A DNA stretch of 64,000 nucleotides from Oceanobacillus sojae. Its GTDB lineage: Bacteria; Bacillota; Bacilli; Bacillales; Amphibacillaceae. Below, piece after piece: positions 46,098 through 55,402 of the stretch; positions within the stretch are counted from its first letter, which is position 1, and each line of letters opens with the position of its first letter. A program made the position numbers and the translations under genes. The DNA lies in contig NZ_BJYM01000014.1 of NCBI RefSeq assembly GCF_007991515.1, positions 86,341 to 150,340 of the forward strand. Reading direction: 5' to 3'. The notes beneath the pieces are model-generated. The model was not told the DNA's origin. It did not search any database and worked only from the letters and a program-made list of their open reading frames with translations.

Positions 46098-46240
46098 ATT
46101 AATATCCTCCTCTTTTGTGGTTATAACGGTTGTACCTCCCACGGGACGAGAGCAAACACTCTTGTCCAGTACACAAATCATCTTTCCATCCGGCGTTTTC
46201 ACGAATAAGGCTGCGGGTGAAAACAACCGCAACCCTTAAA
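46098..46240 (-). promoter_or_regulatory. rplA leader, candidate L1 autoregulatory region
   Basis: The stretch before rplA contains GGATGGAAAGATGATT and CCCGTGGGAGGT, purine-rich blocks like the asymmetric loops bound by L1 in its own messenger. The call rests on position and short motifs only. Confidence 0.35.
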
Positions 46241-46245
46241 GTACG

Positions 46246-46328
46246 TGTTCAAAAAGGGATCAAATTAGAAGCAAGAAAATCACGTCAACGCAGAGATTCG
46301 CCGCCTATCATTTGGGAGCTTTTTGAAC
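46246..46328. repeat. TGTTCAAAAAG repeat, copy 2 (rplK-rplA gap)
   Basis: The 83-bp element starts TGTTCAAAAAGGG and ends AGCTTTTTGAAC. It shares CAAATTAGAAGCAAGAA and CAACGCAGAGATTCGCCGC with copy 3 and looks like an internally deleted copy. Confidence 0.8.
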
Positions 46329-46369
46329 TTCCTCTTTAACTTCAGAAAGCCTGATTACGGAATATCGAA

Positions 46370-46795
46370 TCAGTCTTCGATTGTGATTCCCATACTGCGC
46401 GCAGTACCTTCAACCATGCGCATTGCCGCATCAACATCAGCTGCATTTAAATCAGGCATTTTTGTTTCAGCGATTTCTTTTACTTTGTCGCGCTTTACAG
46501 TAGCGACTTTTGTTTTATTAGGTTCACCTGAACCAGACTCGATTCCAGCTGCTTTTTTAAGTAGCACTGCTGCCGGTGGAGTCTTTGTAACAAATGTAAA
46601 TGAACGATCCTCGAATACTGTGATTTCAACAGGAATGATTAAACCTGCCTGTTCTTGTGTTCGAGCGTTAAATTCTTTACAGAATCCCATAATGTTAACA
46701 CCTGCTTGACCTAGCGCCGGCCCAACTGGTGGTGCTGGATTCGCTTTTCCCGCAGGAATTTGCAATTTTACTAATTTGATTACTTTTTTAGCCAC
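46370..46795 (-). CDS. rplK: 50S ribosomal protein L11
   Basis: L11 is in the GTPase-associated centre and is needed for the RelA response to uncharged tRNA. The start is a GTG at 46795, giving 141 residues ([20 protein letters not shown]); another GTG three codons earlier overlaps the AGGAGG site. Proline positions in the N-terminal thiostrepton region are ordinary. It precedes rplA. Confidence 0.97.
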   Translation of the reverse strand: MAKKVIKLVKLQIPAGKANPAPPVGPALGQAGVNIMGFCKEFNARTQEQAGLIIPVEITVFEDRSFTFVTKTPPAAVLLKKAAGIESGSGEPNKTKVATVKRDKVKEIAETKMPDLNAADVDAAMRMVEGTARSMGITIED

Positions 46796-46904
46796 GAGAC
46801 ACACCTCCTTAAAGTCCGTGATGTGGTAATAGGGTCTTTGATTTTATTTACCCTCCCACTCATTCCCTGTTCTCCTTTTAATTGAGAACAAGAATAACAA
46901 AAGA

Positions 46905-46933
46905 ATCTTAGCATGAATTCAAAAAAAAAGCAA
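46905..46933 (-). promoter_or_regulatory. promoter of rplK-rplA
   Basis: TTGCTT, a 17-base spacer and TAAGAT with an upstream TGC (extended -10) are present. The spacer includes the nine-T run that also could serve termination of nusG transcription. Confidence 0.6.
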
Positions 46934-46962
46934 GCCTCGGTTCATGAAAAAGCTTTACCTGA

Positions 46963-46989
46963 AACGAATTGCTATTTCAGCAATTCGTT
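46963..46989 (-). terminator. hairpin after nusG
   Basis: AACGAATTGCT and AGCAATTCGTT are perfect 11-bp arms around 5 bases, about 45 bases after the nusG stop. The T-run comes only about 35 bases later, so it may act as a partial terminator or protect the 3' end. Confidence 0.55.
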
Positions 46990-47031
46990 CACATTTAGTT
47001 GGATAGCTCTTTTTTATCTCCCAGGAAAAAC

Positions 47032-47568
47032 CTATGAAAGCTTGTCTACTTGAGAAAAGTCCAGTTCAACCGGTGTTTCTCTCCCGAACATATTAACATG
47101 TACTTTCAGTTTTTGTTTATCTGCATCAATCTGCTCAATCGTTCCTGTAAAGTCTGTAAATGGACCGTCAGTTACACGGACACTTTCTTTGACTTCAAAG
47201 TCGATTTGGAGAGCGGGCTCACTGACACCCATTCTTTTCAATACAACATCTACTTCATCCGGTAATAACGGTGTCGGTTTTGCACCATGTCCGCTGGAAC
47301 CGACAAATCCTGTAACTCCAGGAGTATTACGTACCACATACCATGAATCATCGGTCATAACCATTTCTGTTAAAACATAGCCAGGGAAAGATTTTTTCTT
47401 TACCATTTTCTTTTTACCATTTTTAATTTCTGCTTCCTCATCTTCCGGAACAATAACACGGAAAATCTTATCTTCCATTCCCATAGACTCTACTCTTTTT
47501 TCAAGATTCATCTTCACTTTATTCTCGTAGCCGGAATAAGTGTGAACCACGTACCAATTCTTTTCCAT
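47032..47568 (-). CDS. nusG: transcription termination/antitermination factor NusG
   Basis: NusG binds RNA polymerase and couples it to ribosomes or Rho. The 178-residue protein has the NGN domain at 1 to about 120 ([30 protein letters not shown]) and the C-terminal KOW domain ([19 protein letters not shown]). The linker between them is short. It is 199 bases behind secE, with a 32-bp dispersed repeat in the gap. Confidence 0.97.
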   Translation of the reverse strand: MEKNWYVVHTYSGYENKVKMNLEKRVESMGMEDKIFRVIVPEDEEAEIKNGKKKMVKKKSFPGYVLTEMVMTDDSWYVVRNTPGVTGFVGSSGHGAKPTPLLPDEVDVVLKRMGVSEPALQIDFEVKESVRVTDGPFTDFTGTIEQIDADKQKLKVHVNMFGRETPVELDFSQVDKLS

Positions 47569-47640
47569 TTGTATCGGACAATAAACTGCCCTGTCCCCTC
47601 CTCTTCACAAATCAATGTATTCTTCTTTTTTCTAGCTACA

Positions 47641-47672
47641 AGCGCCAGAAGCCAGGGAGCTAACACATGAGC
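47641..47672. repeat. 32-bp dispersed repeat, copy B (secE-nusG gap)
   Basis: It matches copy A (44504-44535) at 28 of 32 bases, with the invariant AGGGAGCTAACAC block. It is followed by an AAACCCGC...GCGGGTTTT-like short stem near 47700-47720. Confidence 0.65.
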
Positions 47673-47767
47673 GCTCTCCACTTTTCTATTCCAATTTAAA
47701 AAACCCGCATAAATCGGGTTTTCGCTGACTTTTATCTTCTGTTCATTATACCTATATTATAACGGAA

Positions 47768-47941
47768 TTATTCAAAAAATGCATCTAAAAGTTGAGATAT
47801 GCCTAAATCAACAACGAAAAAGAATACCGCCATAAAAATGACTGTAGAGATTACCACAACGGTATAGTTTCTCAATTCTTTTCCTTTTGGCCAGCTTACC
47901 TTCTTCATTTCTCTTGAAACATTCTTTAAGAACTTAAACAT
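47768..47941 (-). CDS. secE: preprotein translocase subunit SecE
   Basis: This 57-residue gene is found by translating the minus strand. It begins MFKFLKNVSREMKKVSWPKG, with the amphipathic helix and the conserved KVSWPK hinge, then one membrane span at about 27-48. SecE clamps SecY. It stands between rpmG and nusG as in all Bacillaceae. Confidence 0.96.
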   Translation of the reverse strand: MFKFLKNVSREMKKVSWPKGKELRNYTVVVISTVIFMAVFFFVVDLGISQLLDAFFE

Positions 47942-47989
47942 CTACTGATATCCCCCCGAACTTACGCGAATCTATCCATCAATCTATAT

Positions 47990-48139
47990 CTATTTTGTCT
48001 CACGGTGCAGGGTATGTGTTTTGCAATGTTTACAGAACTTTTTCACTTCTAATCTTTGCGATTGATTGGCTGCGTTTTTGTTCGTTGAATAGTTCCTGCT
48101 AGAACATACTGCACATGATAAGACTATCTTTTTATTCAT
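47990..48139 (-). CDS. rpmG: 50S ribosomal protein L33, zinc-binding form
   Basis: This 49-residue gene starts [17 protein letters not shown] and keeps both CxxC pairs (C9, C12, C36, C39), so it is the zinc-dependent form. It is the first gene of rpmG-secE-nusG. GGGTGG lies upstream of the ATG. Confidence 0.94.
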   Translation of the reverse strand: MNKKIVLSCAVCSSRNYSTNKNAANQSQRLEVKKFCKHCKTHTLHRETK

Positions 48140-48176
48140 ATATTCCACCCCAATACATAGGGATATAGACTATATT

Positions 48177-48205
48177 AACATAGCACTTCACTATCGTTAT
48201 GTCAA
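48177..48205 (-). promoter_or_regulatory. promoter of rpmG-secE-nusG
   Basis: Perfect TTGACA, a 17-base spacer and TATGTT with TGC upstream (extended -10) are present on the minus strand. Confidence 0.7.
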
Positions 48206-48252
48206 TGTTATCTCTGGTTTTTTCACACTTTGTTCTTTTTGAACACTCTCTT

Positions 48253-48903
48253 TTAAATAGTAACTCCATTTTCCTCCAGCAGTATCTCCAGCTTCCGCTT
48301 CACCCGTACTAAAGCGTTATCAATCGATTTCACATGACGGTTTAATTGCTCTGCAATCTCCTGATAGGTACAACCATCTAAATACAGCTGAAGTACTTGT
48401 CTCTCCAAACCGCTCAACAATTCTGATAATTTGAATTCCATTGCACCGTACTCTTCCCGGTTAATAAGCATTTCCTCTGGATCACTATCCTCCGTGCTGC
48501 TGATTATATCTAGCAGTGTCCGGTCAGATTCCTCTTCATAAATGGGCTTATCAAGAGAAACATAAGAATTTAAAGGGACATGTTTTTGTCTGGTCGCTGT
48601 TTTAATCGCTGTGATAATTTGCCTTGTTACACACAATTCTGCGAACGCTTTAAAAGGAGTCGGCTGATCCATATTAAAATCACGAATAGCTTTATATAGC
48701 CCAATCATTCCTTCTTGAATAATATCTTCTTTATCAGCACCGACCAAAAAATAGGTTCTTGCTTTTAATCTTACAAAATTTAAATACCGATGTATCAGGA
48801 GGTCCAATGCATAGCTGTCACCTTGATGGATTAATTCCAGCAAATGAATATCTTCTAGCTTGTCCAACTTCTTGCTGCGTGTATTGATTTGCCCACCGTT
48901 CAC
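48253..48903 (-). CDS. sigH: RNA polymerase sigma factor SigH (sigma-30)
   Basis: SigH drives transition-phase, competence and early sporulation genes. The 216-residue protein has region 2 with GADKEDIIQEGMIGLYKAIRDF and region 4 with LDGCTYQEIAEQLNRHVKSI followed by DNALVRVKRKLE. A GTG at 48903 is preferred (9 bases after GGAGG), though a TTG one codon earlier is possible. It has its own near-consensus promoter. Its presence implies a spore-forming lineage. Confidence 0.96.
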   Translation of the reverse strand: MNGGQINTRSKKLDKLEDIHLLELIHQGDSYALDLLIHRYLNFVRLKARTYFLVGADKEDIIQEGMIGLYKAIRDFNMDQPTPFKAFAELCVTRQIITAIKTATRQKHVPLNSYVSLDKPIYEEESDRTLLDIISSTEDSDPEEMLINREEYGAMEFKLSELLSGLERQVLQLYLDGCTYQEIAEQLNRHVKSIDNALVRVKRKLEILLEENGVTI

Positions 48904-48954
48904 CAATAATCCCCTCCTAAATCGATATCTCCAAATATATCCACGATAGGCACT

Positions 48955-48984
48955 ATTATACTAGACGATCAGAAATATCGTCAA
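48955..48984 (-). promoter_or_regulatory. promoter of sigH
   Basis: TTGACG, an 18-base spacer and perfect TATAAT are present, about 45 bases before the sigH start. The AT-rich DNA upstream could bind AbrB, as in B. subtilis, but no site can be called. Confidence 0.75.
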
Positions 48985-49219
48985 CGACCCTTTTATGACA
49001 GAAGTAGTCGTAATTTGTCGTTTCCGTGAAAAGAAACAAGCCTTTTTACCTAAATATAAAATGAAGCAAAACGTGCTTATCGCTTTGTCTAAAGCCATCT
49101 GGAGCTATAATTATTTATTTTAAAAAATATTTTTCGTCATAACGATATCAGGTTCTTCTATTTGACTTTAATTGAAAACCATCAAATAGCTGTCGAGCTT
49201 ATTAAAAAATACCAGGTGG

Positions 49220-49317
49220 AAAAAAGCTTCTCATTTTGAGCGTTCTGTGCCGGGCATTCATTCTATCTGTAACACCTTTTTTTGCAGGAATGACTTCTCT
49301 TAAGCATTCTGAGAAGC
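49220..49317 (-). terminator. long-range terminator candidate after rae1
   Basis: GCTTCTCA (near 49317) pairs with TGAGAAGC (near 49226), followed by TTTTTT on the minus strand; the loop of about 70 bases has further short stems. The rest of 48985-49348 shows nothing definite. Confidence 0.4.
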
Positions 49318-49348
49318 ACTCCCTGCTTTCTGTTCATTCCATATCCTT

Positions 49349-49855
49349 CTATTTCCCCCGCCGCATCTCTTCAAACCTTTTTAGCAAATCATGGTCTATC
49401 GGGATTTTAGCAGCTGGCTTTTCCTTCTGATGTACCTCAAGGTTAATACGGATCTCCTGATTCATATCGTCCATCTCAATCTGGAGCTCTCTGGCTGATT
49501 TGCGCAGAGCCCCTTGTCCAAAAATTGTCCGTTGCTCGGCATAATCTGATGTTGCAACATACACTTGAGTCTCAACATTTTTTACTTTCCTGACAAGCTT
49601 CTCAATACATTCATCTGCTGTTTCTTTTTCTTTGGTATAAATAACTTCAACTTTAAATTGTTCTTGCTTCGATTCCAATCCCCGTACATAGTATGCATCA
49701 AAGACTATAATCACACGGTCGCCGGTAAACGCCTGGTACTCTGCCAGAAGCTCAATAAGTCGATCTCTTGCCTGACCAATATCTTTTTCTTTCAGATACT
49801 CAAGCTCTGGCCATGCTCCGATGATATTATAGCCATCTACAATTAATACAACCAT
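49349..49855 (-). CDS. rae1: ribosome-dependent A-site endoribonuclease Rae1 (NYN domain)
   Basis: The 168-residue protein has a PIN-like NYN fold starting VVLIVDGYNIIGAWPELEYL, with acidic residues D7, D65-region (FDAYYVRG) and D-rich later blocks expected for metal binding. Its B. subtilis orthologue YacP/Rae1 cuts certain messengers in the ribosomal A site. It starts directly behind the rlmB stop. Confidence 0.92.
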   Translation of the reverse strand: MVVLIVDGYNIIGAWPELEYLKEKDIGQARDRLIELLAEYQAFTGDRVIIVFDAYYVRGLESKQEQFKVEVIYTKEKETADECIEKLVRKVKNVETQVYVATSDYAEQRTIFGQGALRKSARELQIEMDDMNQEIRINLEVHQKEKPAAKIPIDHDLLKRFEEMRRGK

Positions 49856-50608
49856 TTAGGAACTCCCTAGGGGCTTTCGCTTTCGTAATACTTCATAAAG
49901 AAGTAAACTGCATGCAACTGATGCGTTTAACGAGGAAACTTGTCCGACCATCGGCAAGCTGACCGTCCAGTCACATTTTTTCCGGACAAGCCGGCTCATT
50001 CCTTTTCCTTCGTTTCCGATAACAAGTCCAATTGGCAGGGTTCCGTCAAGCTGCCGATAATCTTCATCAGCATCTGCTTCTGTCCCGACAATCCATATAT
50101 TTCTTTCTTTAAGTTCATCAATAGTGTTAGCAATATTCGTCACTCTGGCAACAGGAATATATTCCAACGCTCCAGCTGCTGTTTTCGCCACTGTAGCTGT
50201 CAGACCGACTGAACGATGCTTAGGTATAATAACTCCATGCGCTCCAGTTGCATCAGCAGTACGTAAAATAGATCCTAAGTTATGCGGATCCTCTAATTCA
50301 TCCAGCAAAATAAAGAAAGGCGCCTCTCCTCTTTCCTCTGCCCTGCCGAAGAGATCTTCAATGGATGCATAAGGATAAGAGGCTACCGAGGCTACTACCC
50401 CCTGATGATTTCCTTCCTGCAGCTTATCCAGCTTCGATCTTGGCACCTTCTGAACAACCGCTCCAGCTTCACGGGCAAGCTGTTGTATTTTGTGTGCAGC
50501 CGTCCCCTGCAATTGTTCAGATATCCAAACTTTATTTACAGAACGGCCAGATTTTAATGCTTCGATTACGGGATTTTTACCCATAATCCACTCCTTTTCC
50601 TGTGTCAC
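49856..50608 (-). CDS. rlmB: 23S rRNA 2'-O-ribose methyltransferase, RlmB/TrmH family
   Basis: This SPOUT methyltransferase has 250 residues from a GTG at 50608. That start aligns MTQEKEWIMGKN with the B. subtilis protein and lies 8 bases after AAGGGAG. The SpoU signature blocks are LDELEDPHNLGSILRTAD, VIGNEGKGMSRLVRKKC and LPMVGQVSSLNASVACSLLL. The probable target is a 23S rRNA guanosine, by family. It follows mrnC by one base. Confidence 0.93.
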   Translation of the reverse strand: MTQEKEWIMGKNPVIEALKSGRSVNKVWISEQLQGTAAHKIQQLAREAGAVVQKVPRSKLDKLQEGNHQGVVASVASYPYASIEDLFGRAEERGEAPFFILLDELEDPHNLGSILRTADATGAHGVIIPKHRSVGLTATVAKTAAGALEYIPVARVTNIANTIDELKERNIWIVGTEADADEDYRQLDGTLPIGLVIGNEGKGMSRLVRKKCDWTVSLPMVGQVSSLNASVACSLLLYEVLRKRKPLGSS

Positions 50609-50609
50609 T

Positions 50610-51011
50610 TCAAGCACTCCCTTCTTCTAAAAAATCCACTGCTTTTGTCATTAATTCCTGCAGCCTTTGCTCATTTTTTAATAAATAGTGATAGCCAATC
50701 AACGCTTCAAACGCTGTACTGTACCGATAAGTCTGTACACTGATATTTTTAGGCGTACTGCCCGATTTGGCATTTCTTCCCCGGATTACTACTTTGCTTT
50801 CTTCTTCTGTTAAAAGGTTATCCTCCAGCCAATGGAGAATAACCTTTGCCTGTGACTTGCCAGATACATATTGAATAGCTTCCTGATGTAATTGATTCGG
50901 TTTAATGGTTCCCCGCTCTAATAATAGCTCACGTACATATACTTCATAAATTGCATCACCAATATACGCCAGAGCGAGGCTTTTCATCTGTCTGACATCA
51001 CTGTCTTTCAT
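50610..51011 (-). CDS. mrnC: mini-ribonuclease III
   Basis: The 133-residue protein is an RNase III catalytic domain without a dsRNA-binding domain. It carries [17 protein letters not shown] near the start and the [14 protein letters not shown] block with the second acidic site. In B. subtilis it matures 23S rRNA ends. The start overlaps the cysS stop by one base. Confidence 0.95.
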   Translation of the reverse strand: MKDSDVRQMKSLALAYIGDAIYEVYVRELLLERGTIKPNQLHQEAIQYVSGKSQAKVILHWLEDNLLTEEESKVVIRGRNAKSGSTPKNISVQTYRYSTAFEALIGYHYLLKNEQRLQELMTKAVDFLEEGSA

Positions 51012-52417
51012 TATTTACCTCTTTTCCATCTTACACCCTGCGGCGTATCCTCTAAGATGATTTTTTCGTTCTTCAATTGATCACGTATTTCATCTGCACG
51101 GGCAAAATTACGATTTTTACGCGCCTCGTTCCGTTCCGCAATCAACGCTTCGATAATTTCATCCAAAAGCTCTTCCTGTTCATTTTTGATGTCAATTCCT
51201 AATACCTGGAGCATGGAGTCAATCGTTTCACGGAAGGCATCAATCACCTCTGTTGCTGTTTGCTCCTCCTGTACATAAACATTCGCCTCTTTAGATAAAT
51301 CAAATAGAATGGAAATTGCATTCGCTGTATTAAAGTCATCATCCATCTCTGCTTCAAACCGTTTTTTACGGTCCTCAATACGGGCCAGCCATTCTTTATT
51401 ATCCTCTCTTAGATCCATGCTTGCTTTACGGCGATGTCCTAAATTGTGATAAGCTGTTTCAATTCTTTCCAAGCTTGTTTTAGCACTTTCTAATAATTCT
51501 TCTGTGAAATTAATCGGGTTGCGATAATGTACGGAAAGCATAAAGAAACGTAATACTTTCGGATCGTGCTTTTCAATTAAATCACGTGCAAGCACAAAAT
51601 TACCGAGTGATTTCGACATTTTTTCATTGTCAATATTAATATAGCCGTTATGCATCCAGTAGTTTGCAAAGGTTTTATCATTATGTGCTTCGGATTGTGC
51701 AATTTCATTCTCATGATGCGGGAAGGTTAAGTCCTGCCCTCCTGCATGAATATCAATTGTTTCACCTAAATATTTCTTCGCCATCGCTGAGCATTCAATA
51801 TGCCAGCCCGGGCGCCCTTCTCCCCAAGGAGAATCCCATGCAATTTCTCCTTCTTTTGCTTTTTTCCATAAAGCAAAGTCTAAAGGATCTTCTTTTTTCT
51901 CGCCGACTTGAATGCGGGCGCCAGAACGCAATTCATCAATAGATTGATGAGAAAGCTTTCCATATCCTTCAAAGGAGCGCGGCTTGAAATACACATCTCC
52001 GCCCGCTTCATAAGCATAGCCTTTGTCAACTAATTCTTTGATAAAGACTATAATTTCTTCCATCGAATCCATAACACGCGGATTTTGGGTTGCCTTTTTC
52101 ACACCCAGTGATTTCACATCTTCTAAATAAGCATCAATAAACCGATCAGCAAGCGTACCTACCTCTTCCCCCGCTTCCTTGGCTGCTTTAATAATTTTAT
52201 CGTCTACATCTGTGAAATTAAGAACATAACGAACATCAAAGCCCCTATATTCAAAATATCTCCGTACTGTATCAAATACAATGGCAGGACGTGCATTTCC
52301 AATATGGATATAGTTGTATACGGTGGGCCCGCAAACGTACATAGACACTTTTCCTGGTTCAATTGGTTTGAAATCCTCTTTCTGCCTTGTTAACGTGTTA
52401 TATATTTGGATCGTCAT
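51011..52417 (-). CDS. cysS: cysteinyl-tRNA synthetase
   Basis: The 468-residue class I synthetase has the HIGH-type motif YIHIGNARP and zinc ligand in [10 protein letters not shown]. The KMSKSLGNF loop and the C-terminal four-helix anticodon domain are also present. It overlaps cysE by 20 bases. The pair is under a cysteine T-box, so both synthesis and charging of cysteine respond to uncharged tRNA-Cys. Confidence 0.97.
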   Translation of the reverse strand: MTIQIYNTLTRQKEDFKPIEPGKVSMYVCGPTVYNYIHIGNARPAIVFDTVRRYFEYRGFDVRYVLNFTDVDDKIIKAAKEAGEEVGTLADRFIDAYLEDVKSLGVKKATQNPRVMDSMEEIIVFIKELVDKGYAYEAGGDVYFKPRSFEGYGKLSHQSIDELRSGARIQVGEKKEDPLDFALWKKAKEGEIAWDSPWGEGRPGWHIECSAMAKKYLGETIDIHAGGQDLTFPHHENEIAQSEAHNDKTFANYWMHNGYINIDNEKMSKSLGNFVLARDLIEKHDPKVLRFFMLSVHYRNPINFTEELLESAKTSLERIETAYHNLGHRRKASMDLREDNKEWLARIEDRKKRFEAEMDDDFNTANAISILFDLSKEANVYVQEEQTATEVIDAFRETIDSMLQVLGIDIKNEQEELLDEIIEALIAERNEARKNRNFARADEIRDQLKNEKIILEDTPQGVRWKRGK

Positions 52418-53069
52418 GATTGTTTATTCTTCCTTTCTTTAAAAGCTCGATTTCCGCTTTTAGTTCTGTAATCTGGTCTTGTAAATCACTGCATTTTTCC
52501 GAAACCGGATCTGGAATGTTCTGATGATCCAGATCCCTGTTCAGTCTTATTCCATCTTGGACTACCACTTGGCCGGGAACACCGACAACTGTAGAATTAG
52601 CAGGAACATCTTTTAATACGACGGAGCCTCCTCCTACTTTTGAGTTCTCTCCAATAGTAATTGCCCCAAGTACTTTGGCACCTGTCGATATCATCGCATT
52701 GTCTTCAATCGTGGGGTGCCGTTTACCTTGTTCTTTACCTGTTCCGCCAAGCGTTACTCCCTGAAAGATTGTGACATTATCCCCTATTTCACACGTCTCT
52801 CCAATGACAACGCCCATTCCATGATCAATAAACAATCGTCTTCCTATTCTTGCCCCTGGATGTATTTCAATACCGGTTATAAAACGGGAGAATTGCGAAA
52901 TAAAACGAGCCAGAAATTTCAAGTTCTTATTATACAGCCAATGAGCTATGCGATGAGCCCATATTGCATGTACGCCAGAATAAGTTAACATAACTTCAAA
53001 ATATGTTCGAGCGGCCGGATCTTGTTCAAATACAACCTCCATATCCTCCTTCATTCTTCGAAAGACCAC
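52398..53069 (-). CDS. cysE: serine O-acetyltransferase
   Basis: CysE makes O-acetylserine, the precursor of cysteine. The 223-residue protein has the N-terminal helical domain and left-handed beta-helix repeats with [39 protein letters not shown] and [13 protein letters not shown]. The start is a GTG ([14 protein letters not shown]), aligned with B. subtilis. It is the first gene after the T-box. Confidence 0.96.
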   Translation of the reverse strand: MVFRRMKEDMEVVFEQDPAARTYFEVMLTYSGVHAIWAHRIAHWLYNKNLKFLARFISQFSRFITGIEIHPGARIGRRLFIDHGMGVVIGETCEIGDNVTIFQGVTLGGTGKEQGKRHPTIEDNAMISTGAKVLGAITIGENSKVGGGSVVLKDVPANSTVVGVPGQVVVQDGIRLNRDLDHQNIPDPVSEKCSDLQDQITELKAEIELLKKGRINNHDDPNI

Positions 53070-53155
53070 AATATACAGCCCCTTTTATTTAAAATAAGTT
53101 GGAAAGATTTCGCACAGCATAAGTGCCCTTGGTTTTTCTCTTCTATATCTATAAG

Positions 53156-53196
53156 AAAAGCGTCTCTGTGTTCTAAAAAACACAGAGACGCTTTTT
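53156..53196 (-). terminator. T-box terminator
   Basis: GCGTCTCTGTGTT and AACACAGAGACGC are perfect 13-bp arms, followed by CTTTT on the minus strand, mutually exclusive with the T-box antiterminator. Confidence 0.93.
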
Positions 53197-53366
53197 GCGC
53201 GGTCCCACTCTGTTCAGAGAAAGAAAAACCTCTCTCCACTTTGCTCTTGTTAACGGCAGAGAACCGCTATCGTGTACTTTATTTTCTACGATAGACTCTG
53301 AGGCGCACTTCAAAAAGAAATCTTAAAATCACTCGCAGCAAATGTGATTCTCTCTGAGTAAGAAAT
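53156..53366 (-). ncRNA. T-box riboswitch, cysteine-specific
   Basis: The leader has the T-box sequence AGAGTGGGACCGCG (53198-53211) and the terminator stem below. A stem I apex AATCAC/GTGATT is near 53335. A specifier-loop candidate GAAG-TGC-GCC has TGC at 53305-53307, a Cys codon. It controls cysE-cysS. Confidence 0.92.
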
Positions 53367-53434
53367 TCATTTTTACTTTACCCCATCCACGCTTTATGGA
53401 TATTTCGTTTTTATAGGCATTTCTTATAAGTACA

Positions 53435-53682
53435 AGTTCAAAAAGTAGCCAAATTAGAAGCAAGAAGATCAAGGCGCTATGGCTTTTCCGAACGGACTTC
53501 CACAGGATGTGGTGACTTCTGTGTTGTCCACAGGACGTGGACGATCTTAACAGAAGTTCCTCTATGCTTTCAAATACGTGAGTAACGCTCTTGGTGGGGC
53601 GAGTAATCGCAGTCCCAGTCCCATCGGAAAAGTCACGGCAACGCAGAGATTCGCCGCTTATCATTTGGAGACTTTTTGAACA
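53435..53682. repeat. TGTTCAAAAAG repeat, copy 3 (gltX-cysE gap)
   Basis: The 248-bp element runs from AGTTCAAAAAGT to ACTTTTTGAACA. CTTTTCCGA (53483-53491) pairs with TCGGAAAAG (53624-53632), equivalent in place to the inner stem of copy 1. Two extra modules are inserted: a hairpin at 53515-53557 and the GGGGCGAGTAA module at 53596-53617. Confidence 0.85.
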
Positions 53683-53728
53683 TCCTTTATAAGGATAATA
53701 TATTATATAATCGGACAAATGTGAACTC

Positions 53729-55198
53729 TTAAGCTCCCATTTCCTTTAATAATTTATCCAAACGCTTCACGATAATATCTCTTCCTAATAATTCAATAGC
53801 AAAAGGCAGCTCCGGACCGTGCATTTGTCCCGTTGTAGCCACACGGATAGGCATGAAAAGTTTCTTACCGCGATGTCCTGTTTCTTTTTGGGTTGCTTTA
53901 AATTGCGCTTTAATTGAATCTTTATCAAACGACTCTAAATGGATTAATTTATCTGTGAATACCTGTAATACTTCTGGAACCTGTTCTTCACTCAGGATTT
54001 CCCGCTCTGCTTCACCATATGAAATATCCTCTTGGAAAAACAGCTCTGTCAACTCTACAATTTCTGCTCCATAGCGTAATTGTTCACGATATAAGCTAAT
54101 TACATTTTCTGCCCATTCGCGTGTCTTCCCGTCCATATCTTCAGGAAGCTTACCTGCTTCAATTAAATGCGGCAATGCTAAGTCAATTACACGGCTTAAA
54201 TCTGATTTCTTAATATATTCATTGTTCATCCATTTCAATTTATGCTGGTCAAAAATAGCAGCAGAAGTAGATAACCGTTGCGGATCGAATATTTCAATCA
54301 GTTCATCCTGGCTAAACATCTCTTCTTCGCCAACCGGAGACCATCCAAGTAAGCTGATGAAGTTAAACATCGCTTCTGGAAGGTAGCCCAGATTACGGTA
54401 TTGCTCAATAAACTGCAGGATATGCTCATCACGTTTACTCAGCTTTTTACGTTCTTCATTAAGAATTAATGTCATATGCCCGTAACGCGGTGCTGTCCAT
54501 CCAAATGCATCATAGACCATCATTTGCTTGGGTGTATTAGAGATATGCTCTTCTCCACGCAATACATCGGTAATTTCCATAAAATGATCATCAATAGCTA
54601 CGGCAAAATTATAAGTTGGAATACCATTTTTCTTTACAATGACCCAGTCGCCAAAATCACTCGATTCAAATGTGATTTCTCCACGAACGATATCCTGGAA
54701 GGTATATGTTTTATTTTTAGGAACACGAATACGGATACTCGGTTTCCTGCCTTCCTCTTCAAAGCTCCGAATTTCTTCCTCTGTTAAGTTACTATGTTTT
54801 CCAGCGTATTTAGGGACTTGTCCATTAGTACGCTGCTCTTCTCGTTCTGCTTCCAGCTCTTCTTCTGTCATGTAGCATTTATAGGCTAAATCTCGCTCAA
54901 GCAGTTCATCTACGTACTTTTGATAAATATCTAAGCGTTCTGTTTGACGGTAAGGACCGTAATCCCCGCCGATATCTGCTCCTTCATCCCATTCCAGACC
55001 GAGCCATTTTAAATATTTTAACTGACTCTCTTCGCCGCCTTCTACATTTCTTTTATCATCTGTATCTTCTGTGCGAATAATAAATTTCCCATCAAAATGT
55101 TTTGCATATAAATAATTAAATAAAGCCGTACGAGCATTACCAATGTGCAAATGCCCTGTAGGACTGGGTGCATAACGTACACGAACTTCCTTACTCAT
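53729..55198 (-). CDS. gltX: glutamyl-tRNA synthetase
   Basis: The 489-residue class I synthetase has [19 protein letters not shown] near the start and the KLSKRDE loop at about 253-259. In Bacillus it also charges tRNA-Gln with glutamate for later amidation. It is followed by a repeat copy and the cysteine T-box, so cysES transcription is separable. The expected upstream genes ispD-ispF are missing. Confidence 0.97.
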   Translation of the reverse strand: MSKEVRVRYAPSPTGHLHIGNARTALFNYLYAKHFDGKFIIRTEDTDDKRNVEGGEESQLKYLKWLGLEWDEGADIGGDYGPYRQTERLDIYQKYVDELLERDLAYKCYMTEEELEAEREEQRTNGQVPKYAGKHSNLTEEEIRSFEEEGRKPSIRIRVPKNKTYTFQDIVRGEITFESSDFGDWVIVKKNGIPTYNFAVAIDDHFMEITDVLRGEEHISNTPKQMMVYDAFGWTAPRYGHMTLILNEERKKLSKRDEHILQFIEQYRNLGYLPEAMFNFISLLGWSPVGEEEMFSQDELIEIFDPQRLSTSAAIFDQHKLKWMNNEYIKKSDLSRVIDLALPHLIEAGKLPEDMDGKTREWAENVISLYREQLRYGAEIVELTELFFQEDISYGEAEREILSEEQVPEVLQVFTDKLIHLESFDKDSIKAQFKATQKETGHRGKKLFMPIRVATTGQMHGPELPFAIELLGRDIIVKRLDKLLKEMGA

Positions 55199-55258
55199 TT
55201 AAAATGCCTCCTTCATTGTTTATAAAATCGCTTCGCTGCCTGTTTTTCAGGAGAAACT

Positions 55259-55292
55259 GTTCAAAAAATCTAATAGAAATCTTTTTTGAACA
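55259..55292. repeat. TGTTCAAAAAG repeat, minimal copy 5 (yacL-gltX gap)
   Basis: TGTTCAAAAAATC and a TTTTTTGAACA end are separated by only about 10 bases, leaving just the inverted ends. It lies where ispD-ispF stand in B. subtilis. Confidence 0.65.
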
Positions 55293-55344
55293 CCTGTCAG
55301 AAGAGGGGCTCCCCTATCTTTATCCTATTAACAAGTTCTATACG

Positions 55345-55379
55345 AAAAGTGATAACATATCCATGTTATCACTTTTTTT
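55345..55379. terminator. bidirectional terminator after yacL
   Basis: AGTGATAACAT and ATGTTATCACT are perfect 11-bp arms around a 4-base loop, with T-runs on both strands, 24 bases past the yacL stop. Confidence 0.85.
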
Positions 55380-55402
55380 ATCCTTTATCAGTTATACCCT
55401 TT

